Source of the DNA: Methylomarinum sp964442675
GTDB lineage: Bacteria; Pseudomonadota; Gammaproteobacteria; Methylococcales; Methylomonadaceae
Direction of reading: 5' to 3'
NCBI GenBank assembly: GCA_964442675.1
Contig: CAYUAE010000004.1
Location: 1 to 33,725 of the forward strand
DNA length: 33,725 bases
Under the pieces are notes generated by a model, which was not told the DNA's origin, searched no databases, and saw only the letters and a program-made list of their open reading frames with translations. Shown here in pieces: positions 6,983 through 14,885 of this stretch. Position 1 is the first letter of the stretch; the number at the start of each line of letters is the position of its first letter. A program made the position numbers and the translations under genes.

Positions 6983-8293
6983 ATCTAAAAGGCTTAATGC
7001 ATCCAGTTTTTGTTTAATCTTGATTTCCAATCCACGTTCCACCGGGAAATAATAGCGCTGATCTTTCAAGGCTTCGGGTAAATAGCTTTCACCTGCCGCG
7101 TAAGCATCGGGTTCATTATGCGCATAACGATAATTTTCGCCGTGCCCCAATGATTTCATCAGTTTTGTCGGTGCATTTTTTAAATGAACCGGAACATCCA
7201 GCGAACCGCTGTTTTTTGCATCCGCCATCGCAGCTTTAAAGGCCACATAAACAGCATTGCTCTTAGGTGCACAAGCCAAATAAACAACGGCCTGCGCCAA
7301 CGCCAGTTCACCTTCAGGCGAACCTAAACGTTCAAAAGCGGCACAGGCATTGGTCGTAATTTCCAGCGCTCTGGGATCGGCATTGCCAATATCTTCAGAT
7401 GCCATTCTGACCAAACGCCTTGCGACATACAAAGGATCGCAACCCGCTTCAATCATGCGGCAAAACCAATATAAGGCGCCATCCGGATTAGTCCCTCGAA
7501 CCGATTTATGCAGCGCGGAAATCTGGTCATAAAACATATCGCCACGCTTATCAAATCGATTTAACTGGCCTTGCAGGACTTCATCCAGAACATCATGGCT
7601 GATTACCACGCCGGCCGCAGCGCTGCTTTCGCTTAAATCCACACAAAGCTGCAGAATATTCAGACAACGCCTGGCATCACCATCGGCAGCGCGGGCGATC
7701 AGATGAATCATCTCTTCATTGATTTGAATGTTTTGCCTTCCAAACCCTTTTTCAGGATGATTTAAGGCATTATGAATCAAATTGACCAGGTCTTTACTCT
7801 CGAGACTGCGCAAGACATAAACACGTAAACGTGACAGCAGGGCGTTATTCAGCTCAAAAGACGGATTTTCAGTCGTTGCACCAAACAATGTGACAGCGCC
7901 ATCTTCAATCGGAGATAACAAGGCATCCTGCTGATTCTTGGAAAAGCGATGAATTTCATCAATAAATAAAATCGTGTCTATAGATTGTGCATATTTCAGG
8001 TTTTTAGCTTCCTCAACCGCTGCACGTATTTCTTTGACACCCGCGAGGACGGCGGATAACTCGACCATGCGGGCATTCGATGTTTTTGCGATCATGCGTG
8101 CCAGAGTCGTTTTACCGACACCAGGCGGCCCCCAGAACACTAAAGAATGCAGCGTGCCATTATCGATAGCGCGACGTAAAGGTTTTCCACTGGCCAAAAG
8201 ATGCTGTTGTCCACAAAATTCATCCAGTGATTCAGGACGCATGCGTGAAGCCAGGGGGGTAAAATCATTGCTATTGTCGAACAGATCATTCAT
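6965..8293 (-). CDS. rarA: Replication-associated recombination protein A (RarA/MgsA AAA+ ATPase)
   Basis: The 442-residue protein matches RarA in length and layout. It has an N-terminal RPESLDEFCGQQHL box, Walker A GPPGVGKT (55-62), Walker B FIDEIHRF (DE at 112-113), and a sensor stretch GATTENPSFE. The C-terminal half has the MgsA oligomerisation region (SEDIGNADPRAL, then VYLACAPKSNAVY). RarA is a clamp-loader-like tetrameric ATPase that acts at stalled replication forks with SSB and RecA. The start ATG leaves a 390-bp gap to accA. No lolA, ftsK or serS neighbour, common elsewhere, is present here. Confidence 0.96.
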   Translation of the reverse strand: MNDLFDNSNDFTPLASRMRPESLDEFCGQQHLLASGKPLRRAIDNGTLHSLVFWGPPGVGKTTLARMIAKTSNARMVELSAVLAGVKEIRAAVEEAKNLKYAQSIDTILFIDEIHRFSKNQQDALLSPIEDGAVTLFGATTENPSFELNNALLSRLRVYVLRSLESKDLVNLIHNALNHPEKGFGRQNIQINEEMIHLIARAADGDARRCLNILQLCVDLSESSAAAGVVISHDVLDEVLQGQLNRFDKRGDMFYDQISALHKSVRGTNPDGALYWFCRMIEAGCDPLYVARRLVRMASEDIGNADPRALEITTNACAAFERLGSPEGELALAQAVVYLACAPKSNAVYVAFKAAMADAKNSGSLDVPVHLKNAPTKLMKSLGHGENYRYAHNEPDAYAAGESYLPEALKDQRYYFPVERGLEIKIKQKLDALSLLDKKQRS

Positions 8294-8360
8294 AAGTCGA
8301 ATTATATCGAAAAAAACAGAGGGCTACGTTTATATGGCATAATATTGCATTCAATAACGG

Positions 8361-8436
8361 CTTGGAGACCGTTGCAGCTTTCAATTGAAAGGGCTGGTTT
8401 AGGCCTGCGGTTATGCGATAGCAAACCGTCTCCAAG
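8361..8436. repeat. 76-bp branched inverted repeat
   Basis: Perfect 9-bp ends CTTGGAGAC (8361-8369) and GTCTCCAAG (8428-8436). Inside are a first arm built on the perfect palindrome CTTTCAATTGAAAG (8378-8391) within CAGC/GCTG, and a second arm GGTTT (8396-8400) with AAACC (8423-8427). The outer helix can alternatively extend through GTTGC (8371-8375) with GCAAAC (8421-8426), which would exclude the second arm. It could be a dispersed repeat or a structured RNA. Confidence 0.6.
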
Positions 8437-8471
8437 TAAATATTTTTGTAACTACTCATCGTATTTAGGTG

Positions 8472-8577
8472 TTTACTATCAGTCACTTACTCCAGAAGAC
8501 GCCGTAAATACATCCGTGTAGGCTTGAATGTGACATCCTTGTCACATACACTTCTTCCGCAAGCAACTGATAGTAAA
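8472..8577. repeat. 106-bp branched inverted repeat with two internal hairpins
   Basis: Perfect 12-bp ends TTTACTATCAGT (8472-8483) and its complement (8566-8577). Inside, AGAAG (8494-8498) can pair with CTTCT (8551-8555) and encloses two hairpins with similar TCC loops: TACA-TCCG-TGTA (8509-8520) and ATGTGACA-TCCT-TGTCACAT (8528-8547). The segment beginning GACGCCGTAAATACATCC (8498-8515) resembles, from memory, a motif of dispersed intergenic repeats in gammaproteobacteria; this was not checked. Confidence 0.65.
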
Positions 8578-8619
8578 TGGTATTTATTTTTTAAAGTACA
8601 CTGATGTAGATATATATTT

Positions 8620-8648
8620 TTTAGAAAAAAGTACGCATTTTCTATAAA
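8620..8648 (+). promoter_or_regulatory. Candidate promoter for accA
   Basis: TTTAGA (8620-8625) and TATAAA (8643-8648) with a 17-base spacer, 35 bases before the accA ATG. The surroundings are AT-rich, so chance is possible. Confidence 0.4.
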
Positions 8649-8683
8649 ATTATGCGCTTAACCTTATTGCCTGAAGACATGCC

Positions 8684-9658
8684 ATGGACTTAAAATTTTT
8701 AGATTTTGAACAACCGATTGCCGAACTCGAAGCCAAGATAGAAGAGCTCAGAAAAGTTGAAATCGATAATGAAATCAATATTTCCGATACCTTGCAGGAA
8801 CTGGAAAAAAAGTGTGAGATGCTCACTGAAAGCATTTTCCAGAATCTGACGGACTGGCAAATTTCACAGTTATCCCGTCATCCTGGTCGACCCTATACAC
8901 TGGACTATATTGATTTGATATTTACCGATTTTCATGAGTTACATGGCGATCGGGCATTTGCCGATGATCCAGCCATAGTCTGTGGTCTCGCACGCCTCGA
9001 AGGGCAGCCGGTTATGGTCATAGGGCATCAGAAAGGACGTGACACCAAAGAAAAAATCTATCGTAATTTTGGTATGCCACGGCCTGAAGGTTATCGTAAA
9101 GCCTTACGCATGATGAAAATGGCCGAGCGCTTTAAACTTCCACTCATTTGTTTGATTGATACACCGGGTGCCTATCCTGGCATTGGCGCTGAAGAGCGTG
9201 GACAGAGTGAAGCCATTGCACGTAATCTGTTTGAAATGGCTCGTTTGAAAACACCGATTATCTGTGTCGTTATCGGCGAAGGCGGCTCAGGAGGCGCTTT
9301 GGCGATTGGTGTGGGTGATCGCTTGATTATGCTGGAATACAGCACCTATGCCGTTATCTCACCTGAAGGCTGTGCCTCCATTTTATGGAAAAGTGCGGAT
9401 AAGGCGCAATTAGCCGCCGAAGCTATGGCGATTACCTCAGACCGGATTCGGGAGCAGGGCTTTTTGGACGAAGTGGTCAGAGAACCTTTAGGCGGCGGGC
9501 ATCGTGATTTTCAGAAAACAGCGATGAATTTGCGCGAAACCTTACTGCGTCATCTGGATGAATTAAAACAGCAAGCCGAAGATATGGATCAATTATTAGA
9601 AACCCGTTACCAGCGTATTATGCGGCTGGGGTCTTATATTGACGAACCTGTTAAATAG
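8684..9658 (+). CDS. accA: Acetyl-CoA carboxylase carboxyltransferase subunit alpha
   Basis: The 324-residue protein has normal AccA length and features. An N-terminal helical segment begins MDLKFLDFEQPIAELEAKI, then RPYTLDYI and FHELHGDRAFADDPAIVCG. The catalytic core has the oxyanion-hole glycines GEGGSGGALAIG and the motif YAVISPEGCASILWK. With AccD it transfers the carboxyl group from carboxybiotin to acetyl-CoA to make malonyl-CoA, the first step of fatty acid synthesis. accD is not in the window, as usual for split ACC genes. A terminator follows before tilS, so the two genes are probably separate or partly uncoupled units. Confidence 0.97.
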   Translation: MDLKFLDFEQPIAELEAKIEELRKVEIDNEINISDTLQELEKKCEMLTESIFQNLTDWQISQLSRHPGRPYTLDYIDLIFTDFHELHGDRAFADDPAIVCGLARLEGQPVMVIGHQKGRDTKEKIYRNFGMPRPEGYRKALRMMKMAERFKLPLICLIDTPGAYPGIGAEERGQSEAIARNLFEMARLKTPIICVVIGEGGSGGALAIGVGDRLIMLEYSTYAVISPEGCASILWKSADKAQLAAEAMAITSDRIREQGFLDEVVREPLGGGHRDFQKTAMNLRETLLRHLDELKQQAEDMDQLLETRYQRIMRLGSYIDEPVK

Positions 9659-9738
9659 TTCCCGATCTACATGTTGAGTGGGTAGAAGCGGCAGCTGAAC
9701 ATCCATCATTCAAACCATCCTGTCTGCAAATGGTCAAT

Positions 9739-9763
9739 AAAGCCGACTTTGTCGGTTTTATTG
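9739..9763 (+). terminator. Terminator after accA
   Basis: AAAGCCGAC (9739-9747) pairs with GTCGGTTTT (9751-9759) around a 3-base loop, with a short T-rich tail. An alternative TTG start for tilS at 9749 would lie in the loop, which argues for the ATG at 9776. Confidence 0.65.
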
Positions 9764-9775
9764 TACTTGGCACCC

Positions 9776-11080
9776 ATGCTAAACATTGACTGTATTGAAC
9801 ATCTGATTCCAGATTCGGCTGCAACGATTTATATCGGTTATAGCGGCGGTATGGATTCGCATGTCCTGTTGCATCTGATTTCACAATCACAATTTAAATC
9901 GCGATTGTGTGCGGTTTATATTCACCACGGTCTGCAACAACAAGCCGATGACTGGGAGCAGCATTGCCGACAGCAAGCGCATAGCCTCGGCGTTGATTTT
10001 CGTGCATTGCATGTCGATGCCACACCCGGCCACCGGCAAAGCCCAGAAGAAGCTGCACGCGATGCACGTTTTGCCGCATTTGAACGGCTGCTGAATAAAG
10101 GCGATGTCTTAATGTTGGCGCAACACCGGGAAGACCAGCTGGAAACGGTATTATTACAGCTATTCCGCGGTGCTGGCCTGCAAGGTTTAGCCGGTATGCC
10201 GGAGCGTATGCCCTTTGGGCAAGGGGAGGTACTCAGGCCATTTCTCAATATTCCCGTTCAACGTCTGCGGACTTATGCCATCGACCATCAGTTGCACTGG
10301 ATTGAGGATCCCAGCAATCAATGTACCGATTTTGACCGGAATTTTTTACGTCAAGACATTATCCCTAAGTTAAAACAGCGTTGGCCCGGGTTGGATAAGA
10401 CTGTCGCCCGTTCAGCCCGGCATTGCGCCGTTGCCGCCGAACTGTTGCAGGCGGAAACGGCGAAGCAGTTTCACAGGCTTTATGATGAAATACAAGCCAG
10501 GCTGGACATTGAACAATTAAGCCAGTTGCCGGAACAGCAACAAATGCTGATTATTCGCTATTGGTTTAAGATAAATGGTTTGAATTATCCCAGCCAGAAA
10601 CAGCTGCATAAAATTCTGACCGATATTATTCGAGCGAGGGCAGACGCCAATCCGCAAATGACAATACAGAAACATTGTCTGCGGCGTTATCGTCAGGGCT
10701 TATACCTGATTGAAGACAAACGGGTTGAGCGACAGAAAATATGGACGTGGCCAGCTTCTCAACCAGACCTGGCATTAGATAATACAGTACGGTTAAAACG
10801 AGTAACCGCCGATTGCGGTATTCCAATCGCAGCCTGGGAAGCGGCGAAGATTACCGTGGCTTATCGACAGGGCAGCGAGAAAATCGCGTTACCGAATCGT
10901 AAAGGCCGCCATACATTGAAAAAATTATTTCAGGAATATGCGATTCCCCCTTGGCTCAGAGAGAACATGCCGTTGATTTATTTAGACGGTCAATTGGCGG
11001 CCGTAGGCGATTTATGGATAAGCGCAGATTTTTTCGGCCAATACCAACAAGGGTGTTATCAGATCGGATACAAACTATAA
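9776..11080 (+). CDS. tilS: tRNA(Ile)-lysidine synthetase
   Basis: From ATG 9776 the protein has 434 residues. It has the PP-loop ATPase motif SGGMDS (23-28), then VYIHHGLQ, the HRED box (AQHREDQLETVLLQ) and the LFRGAGLQGLAGMP stretch. A middle helical domain and a C-terminal TilS domain follow (HTLKKLFQEYAIPPWLRENMP). TilS attaches lysine to C34 of the AUA-reading tRNA-Ile, changing both its charging and its codon specificity, and is essential. The longer frame from TTG 9749 would start inside a terminator loop, so I prefer the ATG although its ribosome site is weak. tilS downstream of accA is a common gammaproteobacterial order. It converges on smpB with only 2 bases between the stop codons. 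Confidence 0.95.
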   Translation: MLNIDCIEHLIPDSAATIYIGYSGGMDSHVLLHLISQSQFKSRLCAVYIHHGLQQQADDWEQHCRQQAHSLGVDFRALHVDATPGHRQSPEEAARDARFAAFERLLNKGDVLMLAQHREDQLETVLLQLFRGAGLQGLAGMPERMPFGQGEVLRPFLNIPVQRLRTYAIDHQLHWIEDPSNQCTDFDRNFLRQDIIPKLKQRWPGLDKTVARSARHCAVAAELLQAETAKQFHRLYDEIQARLDIEQLSQLPEQQQMLIIRYWFKINGLNYPSQKQLHKILTDIIRARADANPQMTIQKHCLRRYRQGLYLIEDKRVERQKIWTWPASQPDLALDNTVRLKRVTADCGIPIAAWEAAKITVAYRQGSEKIALPNRKGRHTLKKLFQEYAIPPWLRENMPLIYLDGQLAAVGDLWISADFFGQYQQGCYQIGYKL

Positions 11081-11082
11081 TT

Positions 11083-11565
11083 TTAGCCGTGCTTCAGAAT
11101 CCGGGCCTTATCGCGTTGCCAGTCGCGGTCTTTAGCCGCAGCGCGTTTATCATGCAGTTTTTTACCTTTGGCCAGGCCGATTTTGAGCTTGGCGCGGCCC
11201 CGGACCCAATACATCGATAAGGGAACCAGGGTATAACCCTTGCGTTCCACGGCGCCAATCAGTCTATTCAGTTCCTGCCGGTGCAATAATAATTTTTTAG
11301 GTCGTAACGCTTCCGGCACAATATGCGTCGATGCGGAAAGCAGGGGTGAAATATGCGCACCATGCAACCAGGCCTCGCCATTTTTAATCTGAATAAAGCT
11401 TTCTTTAAGCTGAACCCGGCCTTCGCGCAGGCTCTTAACTTCCCAGCCTTGCAGTACCAAACCGGCTTCATACTGGTCTTCGATGAAATATTCATGGGTC
11501 GCCTGCCGATTGACGGCAATGCTGTTATCCTGCAATTTATTTTTTTTTGATTTTTTCTTGGCCAT
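11083..11565 (-). CDS. smpB: SsrA-binding protein SmpB
   Basis: The 160-residue protein has the SmpB OB-fold signatures: NRQATHEYFIEDQYEAGLVL, GWEVKSLREGRVQLKESF, and the C-terminal helix-forming tail KKLHDKRAAAKDRDWQRDK. It binds tmRNA and places it in the A site of stalled ribosomes for trans-translation. The N-terminus is Lys-rich (AKKKSKKNK). No ssrA (tmRNA) gene was seen in the window. Its neighbours ratA, ratB, bamE and fur follow the common gammaproteobacterial order, with a symporter gene in between. Confidence 0.97.
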   Translation of the reverse strand: MAKKKSKKNKLQDNSIAVNRQATHEYFIEDQYEAGLVLQGWEVKSLREGRVQLKESFIQIKNGEAWLHGAHISPLLSASTHIVPEALRPKKLLLHRQELNRLIGAVERKGYTLVPLSMYWVRGRAKLKIGLAKGKKLHDKRAAAKDRDWQRDKARILKHG

Positions 11566-11662
11566 ACGGTTTTACGAGATTTAACCTGACTTCATGCTGA
11601 TAATTTGTTATTTTACTCGATTTAAGAATAATTTTTCGATTAAAACCAGGACGGACACAAAC

Positions 11663-13021
11663 ATGTCAGTAAGCAAAAAATCCATTCATGGGGAGTGGTC
11701 TTCGCGTTTCACTTTCATTCTTGCCGCAACCGGTTCTGCGGTGGGCTTGGGTAATATCTGGAAGTTCCCTTATATCACCGGGGAAAATGGTGGTGGCGCA
11801 TTTGTACTGGTTTATCTGCTCTGTGTGTTGGCTATCGGTATTCCCATCATGATTGCTGAAATTATGATGGGGCGGCGCGGTCGCCAGTCGCCGATAAATA
11901 CCATGCAATTTCTGGCTGAAGAAGCGAGTGCGGATAAACGCTGGCATTTTTTAGGCTGGATGGGGGTTTTAGCCGGCTTTTTGATTCTTTCTTACTATAG
12001 CGTCATTGCCGGTTGGGCATTGTCGTATGTGCTCAAGGCTTTTCTCGGCAGCTTTTCCGGTGGTGATAGTGAACACATAAAAAGCCTGTTTGACCAGTTT
12101 ATCGCCAGCCCGTGGCAATTGATTTTCTGGCATACGGTTTTTATGGTTGCAACCATGGTTATCGTGGCGCGAGGTGTCAGTGGTGGTCTGGAAAAAGCTG
12201 TTCGATTCCTGATGCCGGCGCTGTTCGTTATTTTGTTGCTGCTGGTCGGTTATGCCATGACAACCGGATTTTATGAACAAGGCCTGGAATTTATGTTTGA
12301 TCCGGATTTTAGCAAAATTGATGGTGATGCCATCCTGACGGCGATGGGACATGCTTTCTTTACCCTGAGCTTAGGGATGGGAGCAATCATGGTTTATGGC
12401 TCGTATTTACCTAGACATGTTTCGGTTGCGCAAACTGCTTTATATATTGCCGGGGCCGATACTATCGTCGCTTTGCTTGCCGGCATGGCCATTTTCCCGA
12501 TTGTGTTCGCTAATGGGTTGGAGCCGGGTTCCGGTCCGGGCTTGATCTTTCAAACGCTGCCGATTGCGTTTGGTAATATGACGGCGGGCTGGCTGTTTGG
12601 CGTGATGTTTTTTGTGTTATTGGTATTTGCTGCATTGTCGTCTTCAATTTCCCTGATTGAACCTGCCGTCGCCTGGCTGGTTGAAAACAAAGACATGTCG
12701 CGCAGAACCGCGAGCATCTGGTCGGGTATTGTCACGTGGCTGGTTGGCGTTGCGGTAGCCTTTTCGTTTAATATCTGGTCGGAGATTACCGTCTTTGATA
12801 AGAGCGTTTTTGATCTTTTGGACTATTTAACCGCAAATTTGATGCTGCCGATCGGTGGTTTCTGCATCGCTGTTTTCTCAGGATGGGTGATGAAAAAAGA
12901 ACACAGCCAAGAGGAATTGGAATTATTTGGCTTGACTTATGATTTATGGCATTACCTAGTTAAATTTATAGCCCCTGCAGCCGTATTCATCGTCTTTTTG
13001 CATGTGCTAGGAGTACTCTGA
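11663..13021 (+). CDS. Sodium-dependent transporter, neurotransmitter:sodium symporter (NSS/SNF) family
   Basis: From ATG 11663 the protein has 452 residues and about 11-12 transmembrane helices in the LeuT fold. The diagnostic first helix is FILAATGSAVGLGNIWKFPY followed by ENGGGAFVLVYL, which forms the Na+ and substrate sites. FFTLSLGMGAIMVYGSY corresponds to the helix 6 region. Bacterial members import amino acids or related compounds with Na+. The substrate cannot be read from sequence. An in-frame upstream start at 11594 would add 23 residues not typical of the family, and AGGACGGA lies about 8-11 bases before 11663. ratA starts 2 bases after its stop, so they are probably co-transcribed. 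Confidence 0.93.
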   Translation: MSVSKKSIHGEWSSRFTFILAATGSAVGLGNIWKFPYITGENGGGAFVLVYLLCVLAIGIPIMIAEIMMGRRGRQSPINTMQFLAEEASADKRWHFLGWMGVLAGFLILSYYSVIAGWALSYVLKAFLGSFSGGDSEHIKSLFDQFIASPWQLIFWHTVFMVATMVIVARGVSGGLEKAVRFLMPALFVILLLLVGYAMTTGFYEQGLEFMFDPDFSKIDGDAILTAMGHAFFTLSLGMGAIMVYGSYLPRHVSVAQTALYIAGADTIVALLAGMAIFPIVFANGLEPGSGPGLIFQTLPIAFGNMTAGWLFGVMFFVLLVFAALSSSISLIEPAVAWLVENKDMSRRTASIWSGIVTWLVGVAVAFSFNIWSEITVFDKSVFDLLDYLTANLMLPIGGFCIAVFSGWVMKKEHSQEELELFGLTYDLWHYLVKFIAPAAVFIVFLHVLGVL

Positions 13022-13023
13022 AT

Positions 13024-13464
13024 ATGGCAGAAGTGCATAAAAGTGCTCTGGTCAAATTTTCCGCGCAACAAATGTTCGAGCTGGTTGCTGATATTGACGC
13101 GTATTCGGAGTTTTTACCATGGTGCAGTGGCAGTCGCGTCCTCCGGCGCGACGGCGATATTGTCGATGGCGAAATTGAAATTTCCAAGGCAGGGTTCAAT
13201 AAAACCTTCGCGACACGAAATCGTAATGTTCCCTATGAAAAGATTTACATGCATTTGCTGAACGGGCCTTTTTCTTCACTGGAAGGGGAGTGGACTTTTT
13301 TACCCTTGCGTGAAGATGCTAGCAAAATATCACTGGATTTAAATTTTGAAATCTCCGGAAGCTTGGCTAATCTGGCTTTTGGCCCGGTATTCAATCAAAT
13401 CTGCAATACTATGGTCAGTTCGTTTATTCAGCGCGCAAAAGATGTCTATGGCACCCGTGCTTGA
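13024..13464 (+). CDS. ratA: RatA/Coq10-like START-domain protein
   Basis: The 146-residue protein has START/polyketide-cyclase (COQ10-type) features: VHKSALVKFSAQQMFELVADIDAY, FLPWCSGSRVL, and the C-terminal GPVFNQICNTMVSSFIQRAK helix. Relatives in E. coli (RatA, YfjG) were reported to block ribosome subunit joining. The mitochondrial relative Coq10 binds ubiquinone, and a quinone-chaperone role is the alternative reading. AGGAG sits about 10 bases before the ATG, inside the end of the symporter gene. The downstream ratB gene overlaps its 3' end. Confidence 0.93.
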   Translation: MAEVHKSALVKFSAQQMFELVADIDAYSEFLPWCSGSRVLRRDGDIVDGEIEISKAGFNKTFATRNRNVPYEKIYMHLLNGPFSSLEGEWTFLPLREDASKISLDLNFEISGSLANLAFGPVFNQICNTMVSSFIQRAKDVYGTRA

Positions 13465-13750
13465 AGTTGAGGTGGCCTATGCCAAGCCGAATACGCAAGC
13501 CTTGATCAGCGTGACATTAACCGCCGGTGCGACGGTGGAGCAGGCCATTATGGCGTCCGGGATATTGGCACGTTTTCCGGAAATTGACCTGAATACAACT
13601 AAAGTGGGTATTTTTGGCAAAATCTGTCGTTTATCAGATGTGGTGAAAACGGGCGACCGGATTGAAATTTATCGGCCCTTATCACAAAATCCGATGGACG
13701 CCCGGCGACAACGGGCAATGGCCGATAAAGCCAGATCAGGACGGGCTTGA
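13448..13750 (+). CDS. ratB: RatB/RnfH family protein
   Basis: About 100 residues from ATG 13448 (MAPVLEVEVAYA, aligning with the usual family start); an ATG two codons earlier at 13442 is the alternative. It is a small ubiquitin-like beta-grasp protein. Conserved stretches are GATVEQAIMASGIL, KVGIFGK, LSDVVKTGDRIEIYRPL and DPMDARRQRA-like (here NPMDARRQRA). The function is unproven; it is the partner of RatA in a conserved gene pair. It overlaps ratA by 17 bases at the start, and overlaps the end of the convergent bamE by 15 bases. Confidence 0.93.
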   Translation: MAPVLEVEVAYAKPNTQALISVTLTAGATVEQAIMASGILARFPEIDLNTTKVGIFGKICRLSDVVKTGDRIEIYRPLSQNPMDARRQRAMADKARSGRA

Positions 13751-14239
13751 TTTGTCGCCGGATTTTTCAGATGGGGCTTGTTGCTCGTGAATCTGAAGCT
13801 CAGGCTCGTCGCTGAACCAGCCGGTTATTATTTCCCATAAGGTCTTCTCCAGATCGCGTTTAGGCACATCGATAGTGGTTTCTTTAGATTCAAATTTGAC
13901 AGGCTTTGAACTAGGCCTGAAATCACCTTGCAAACTGCTGAGCTTTTCGTCTTTGAAAAACAAGGTTAAGCGTTTCTGGACCCGCGCCTGGCCACCGGGT
14001 TGTTTGGAATAAATATAGTCCCAGCGGTTTTTATGCAAGGCGTCCACCAACATGGGCGAGCCCATAATATAGAGAACCTGACGCTTGTTCATATTGGGAC
14101 GCAATTGATCCACCATGTCCTGGTTGACAATATTGCCTTGTTCAATATCCAGCGTATAAACACCCGGTAGATTTTCCAAAAGTGTTGAGCAGCCAGACAA
14201 GGCCAAGAAAAACGGCAAGACAAAAACGGATTTTTTCAT
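13736..14239 (-). CDS. bamE: Outer membrane protein assembly factor BamE (SmpA/OmlA lipoprotein)
   Basis: From ATG 14239 the protein has 167 residues. It has a lipoprotein signal peptide with lipobox LSGC (lipidated Cys17) and the SmpA/OmlA domain: VYTLDIEQGNIVNQDMVDQL, MNKRQVLYIMGSPMLVDAL and WDYIYSKQPGG. BamE is an outer-membrane lipoprotein of the BAM complex that stabilises BamD-BamA. The C-terminal extension beyond about residue 110, ending in a Ser/Lys-rich low-complexity tail, is longer than in E. coli (113 residues). A TTG five codons upstream is also in frame but unlikely. It is divergent from fur, the common order. Confidence 0.94.
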   Translation of the reverse strand: MKKSVFVLPFFLALSGCSTLLENLPGVYTLDIEQGNIVNQDMVDQLRPNMNKRQVLYIMGSPMLVDALHKNRWDYIYSKQPGGQARVQKRLTLFFKDEKLSSLQGDFRPSSKPVKFESKETTIDVPKRDLEKTLWEIITGWFSDEPELQIHEQQAPSEKSGDKSSPS

Positions 14240-14382
14240 AGCGAAGTTAAGCAAAACTATCGATTTAAAGCACTAATAATACCGTATGTGATACAAATAT
14301 CCTACAAAACCACGCCCCCCGTGTGCGATTAAGATTAAAAATCGTTACAATGCAGAATATGTTTAAATACAGCCATCGTTTT

Positions 14383-14390
14383 AAGGAGAA
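14383..14390 (+). promoter_or_regulatory. Ribosome binding site supporting a TTG start for fur
   Basis: AAGGAGAA lies 6 bases before the TTG at 14397, and no in-frame ATG exists near the expected N-terminus. Confidence 0.75.
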
Positions 14391-14396
14391 TAAGCT

Positions 14397-14819
14397 TTGG
14401 AAAAACAGGATTTAAGAGATGCGGGTCTGAAAGTCACTTTACCAAGAGTCAAGATACTTGAAATTCTGGAGAAACAGTCTGCTGAGGATCGTCATTTAAC
14501 TGCAGAAAAAGTCTATAAAATTTTATTGAGTGAAGATGAAGAAATCGGCCTGGCAACAGTGTACCGTGTATTGACGCAGTTTGAAGCCGCAGGCCTGGTC
14601 ACGCGGCACCATTTTGAAGGCGGCAATTCTGTTTTCGAATTGAATAAAGGCACCCATCATGATCATATTGTCTGTATGAAATGCGGTCGGGTCGATGAAT
14701 TTACCGATGATGTGATTGAACAGCGTCAAAAAGCGATTGCCAAACAACTGCACTATGAATTGACCGACCATAGTCTGTATCTTTACGGGATTTGTCAGCA
14801 ATGTCAGAAAACGGACTGA
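14397..14819 (+). CDS. fur: Ferric uptake regulator Fur
   Basis: The 140-residue protein has the winged-helix DNA-binding domain (LRDAGLKVTLPRVKILEIL, then GLATVYRVLTQFEAAGLV) and the metal-binding dimer domain. The metal site HHDH is at 87-90. The structural zinc cysteines are CMKC (93, 96) and CQQC (133, 136). It represses iron-uptake genes when loaded with Fe2+. The start is the rare codon TTG, set by a strong AAGGAGAA site, giving MEKQDLRDAG as expected for Fur. It is divergent from bamE; no clear Fur box was found in the 157-bp gap, so autoregulation is not shown. Confidence 0.96.
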   Translation: MEKQDLRDAGLKVTLPRVKILEILEKQSAEDRHLTAEKVYKILLSEDEEIGLATVYRVLTQFEAAGLVTRHHFEGGNSVFELNKGTHHDHIVCMKCGRVDEFTDDVIEQRQKAIAKQLHYELTDHSLYLYGICQQCQKTD

Positions 14820-14885
14820 TGCCTTCGAAATTTATCTGTTTGTTCTCGCTATACTCTATTTAAGCTCTTTTTTGCTGGACACCCC

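Larger units (their letters stand above)
8294..8683. other. Intergenic region rarA-accA with two branched palindromic elements
   Basis: No protein-coding frame here is convincing. The region contains two separate inverted-repeat structures (8361-8436 and 8472-8577), an AT-rich stretch (8578-8655) and a candidate accA promoter. The two repeats take up nearly half of the gap. Confidence 0.7.

Noticed and set aside
9655..9789. A 44-codon protein-like open frame between accA and tilS, on the plus strand, ending at TGA 9787.
   Set aside because: It has no start codon after the TAA at 9652 except an internal ATG, no ribosome site, and it contains the accA terminator hairpin. Its protein-like look is probably chance.
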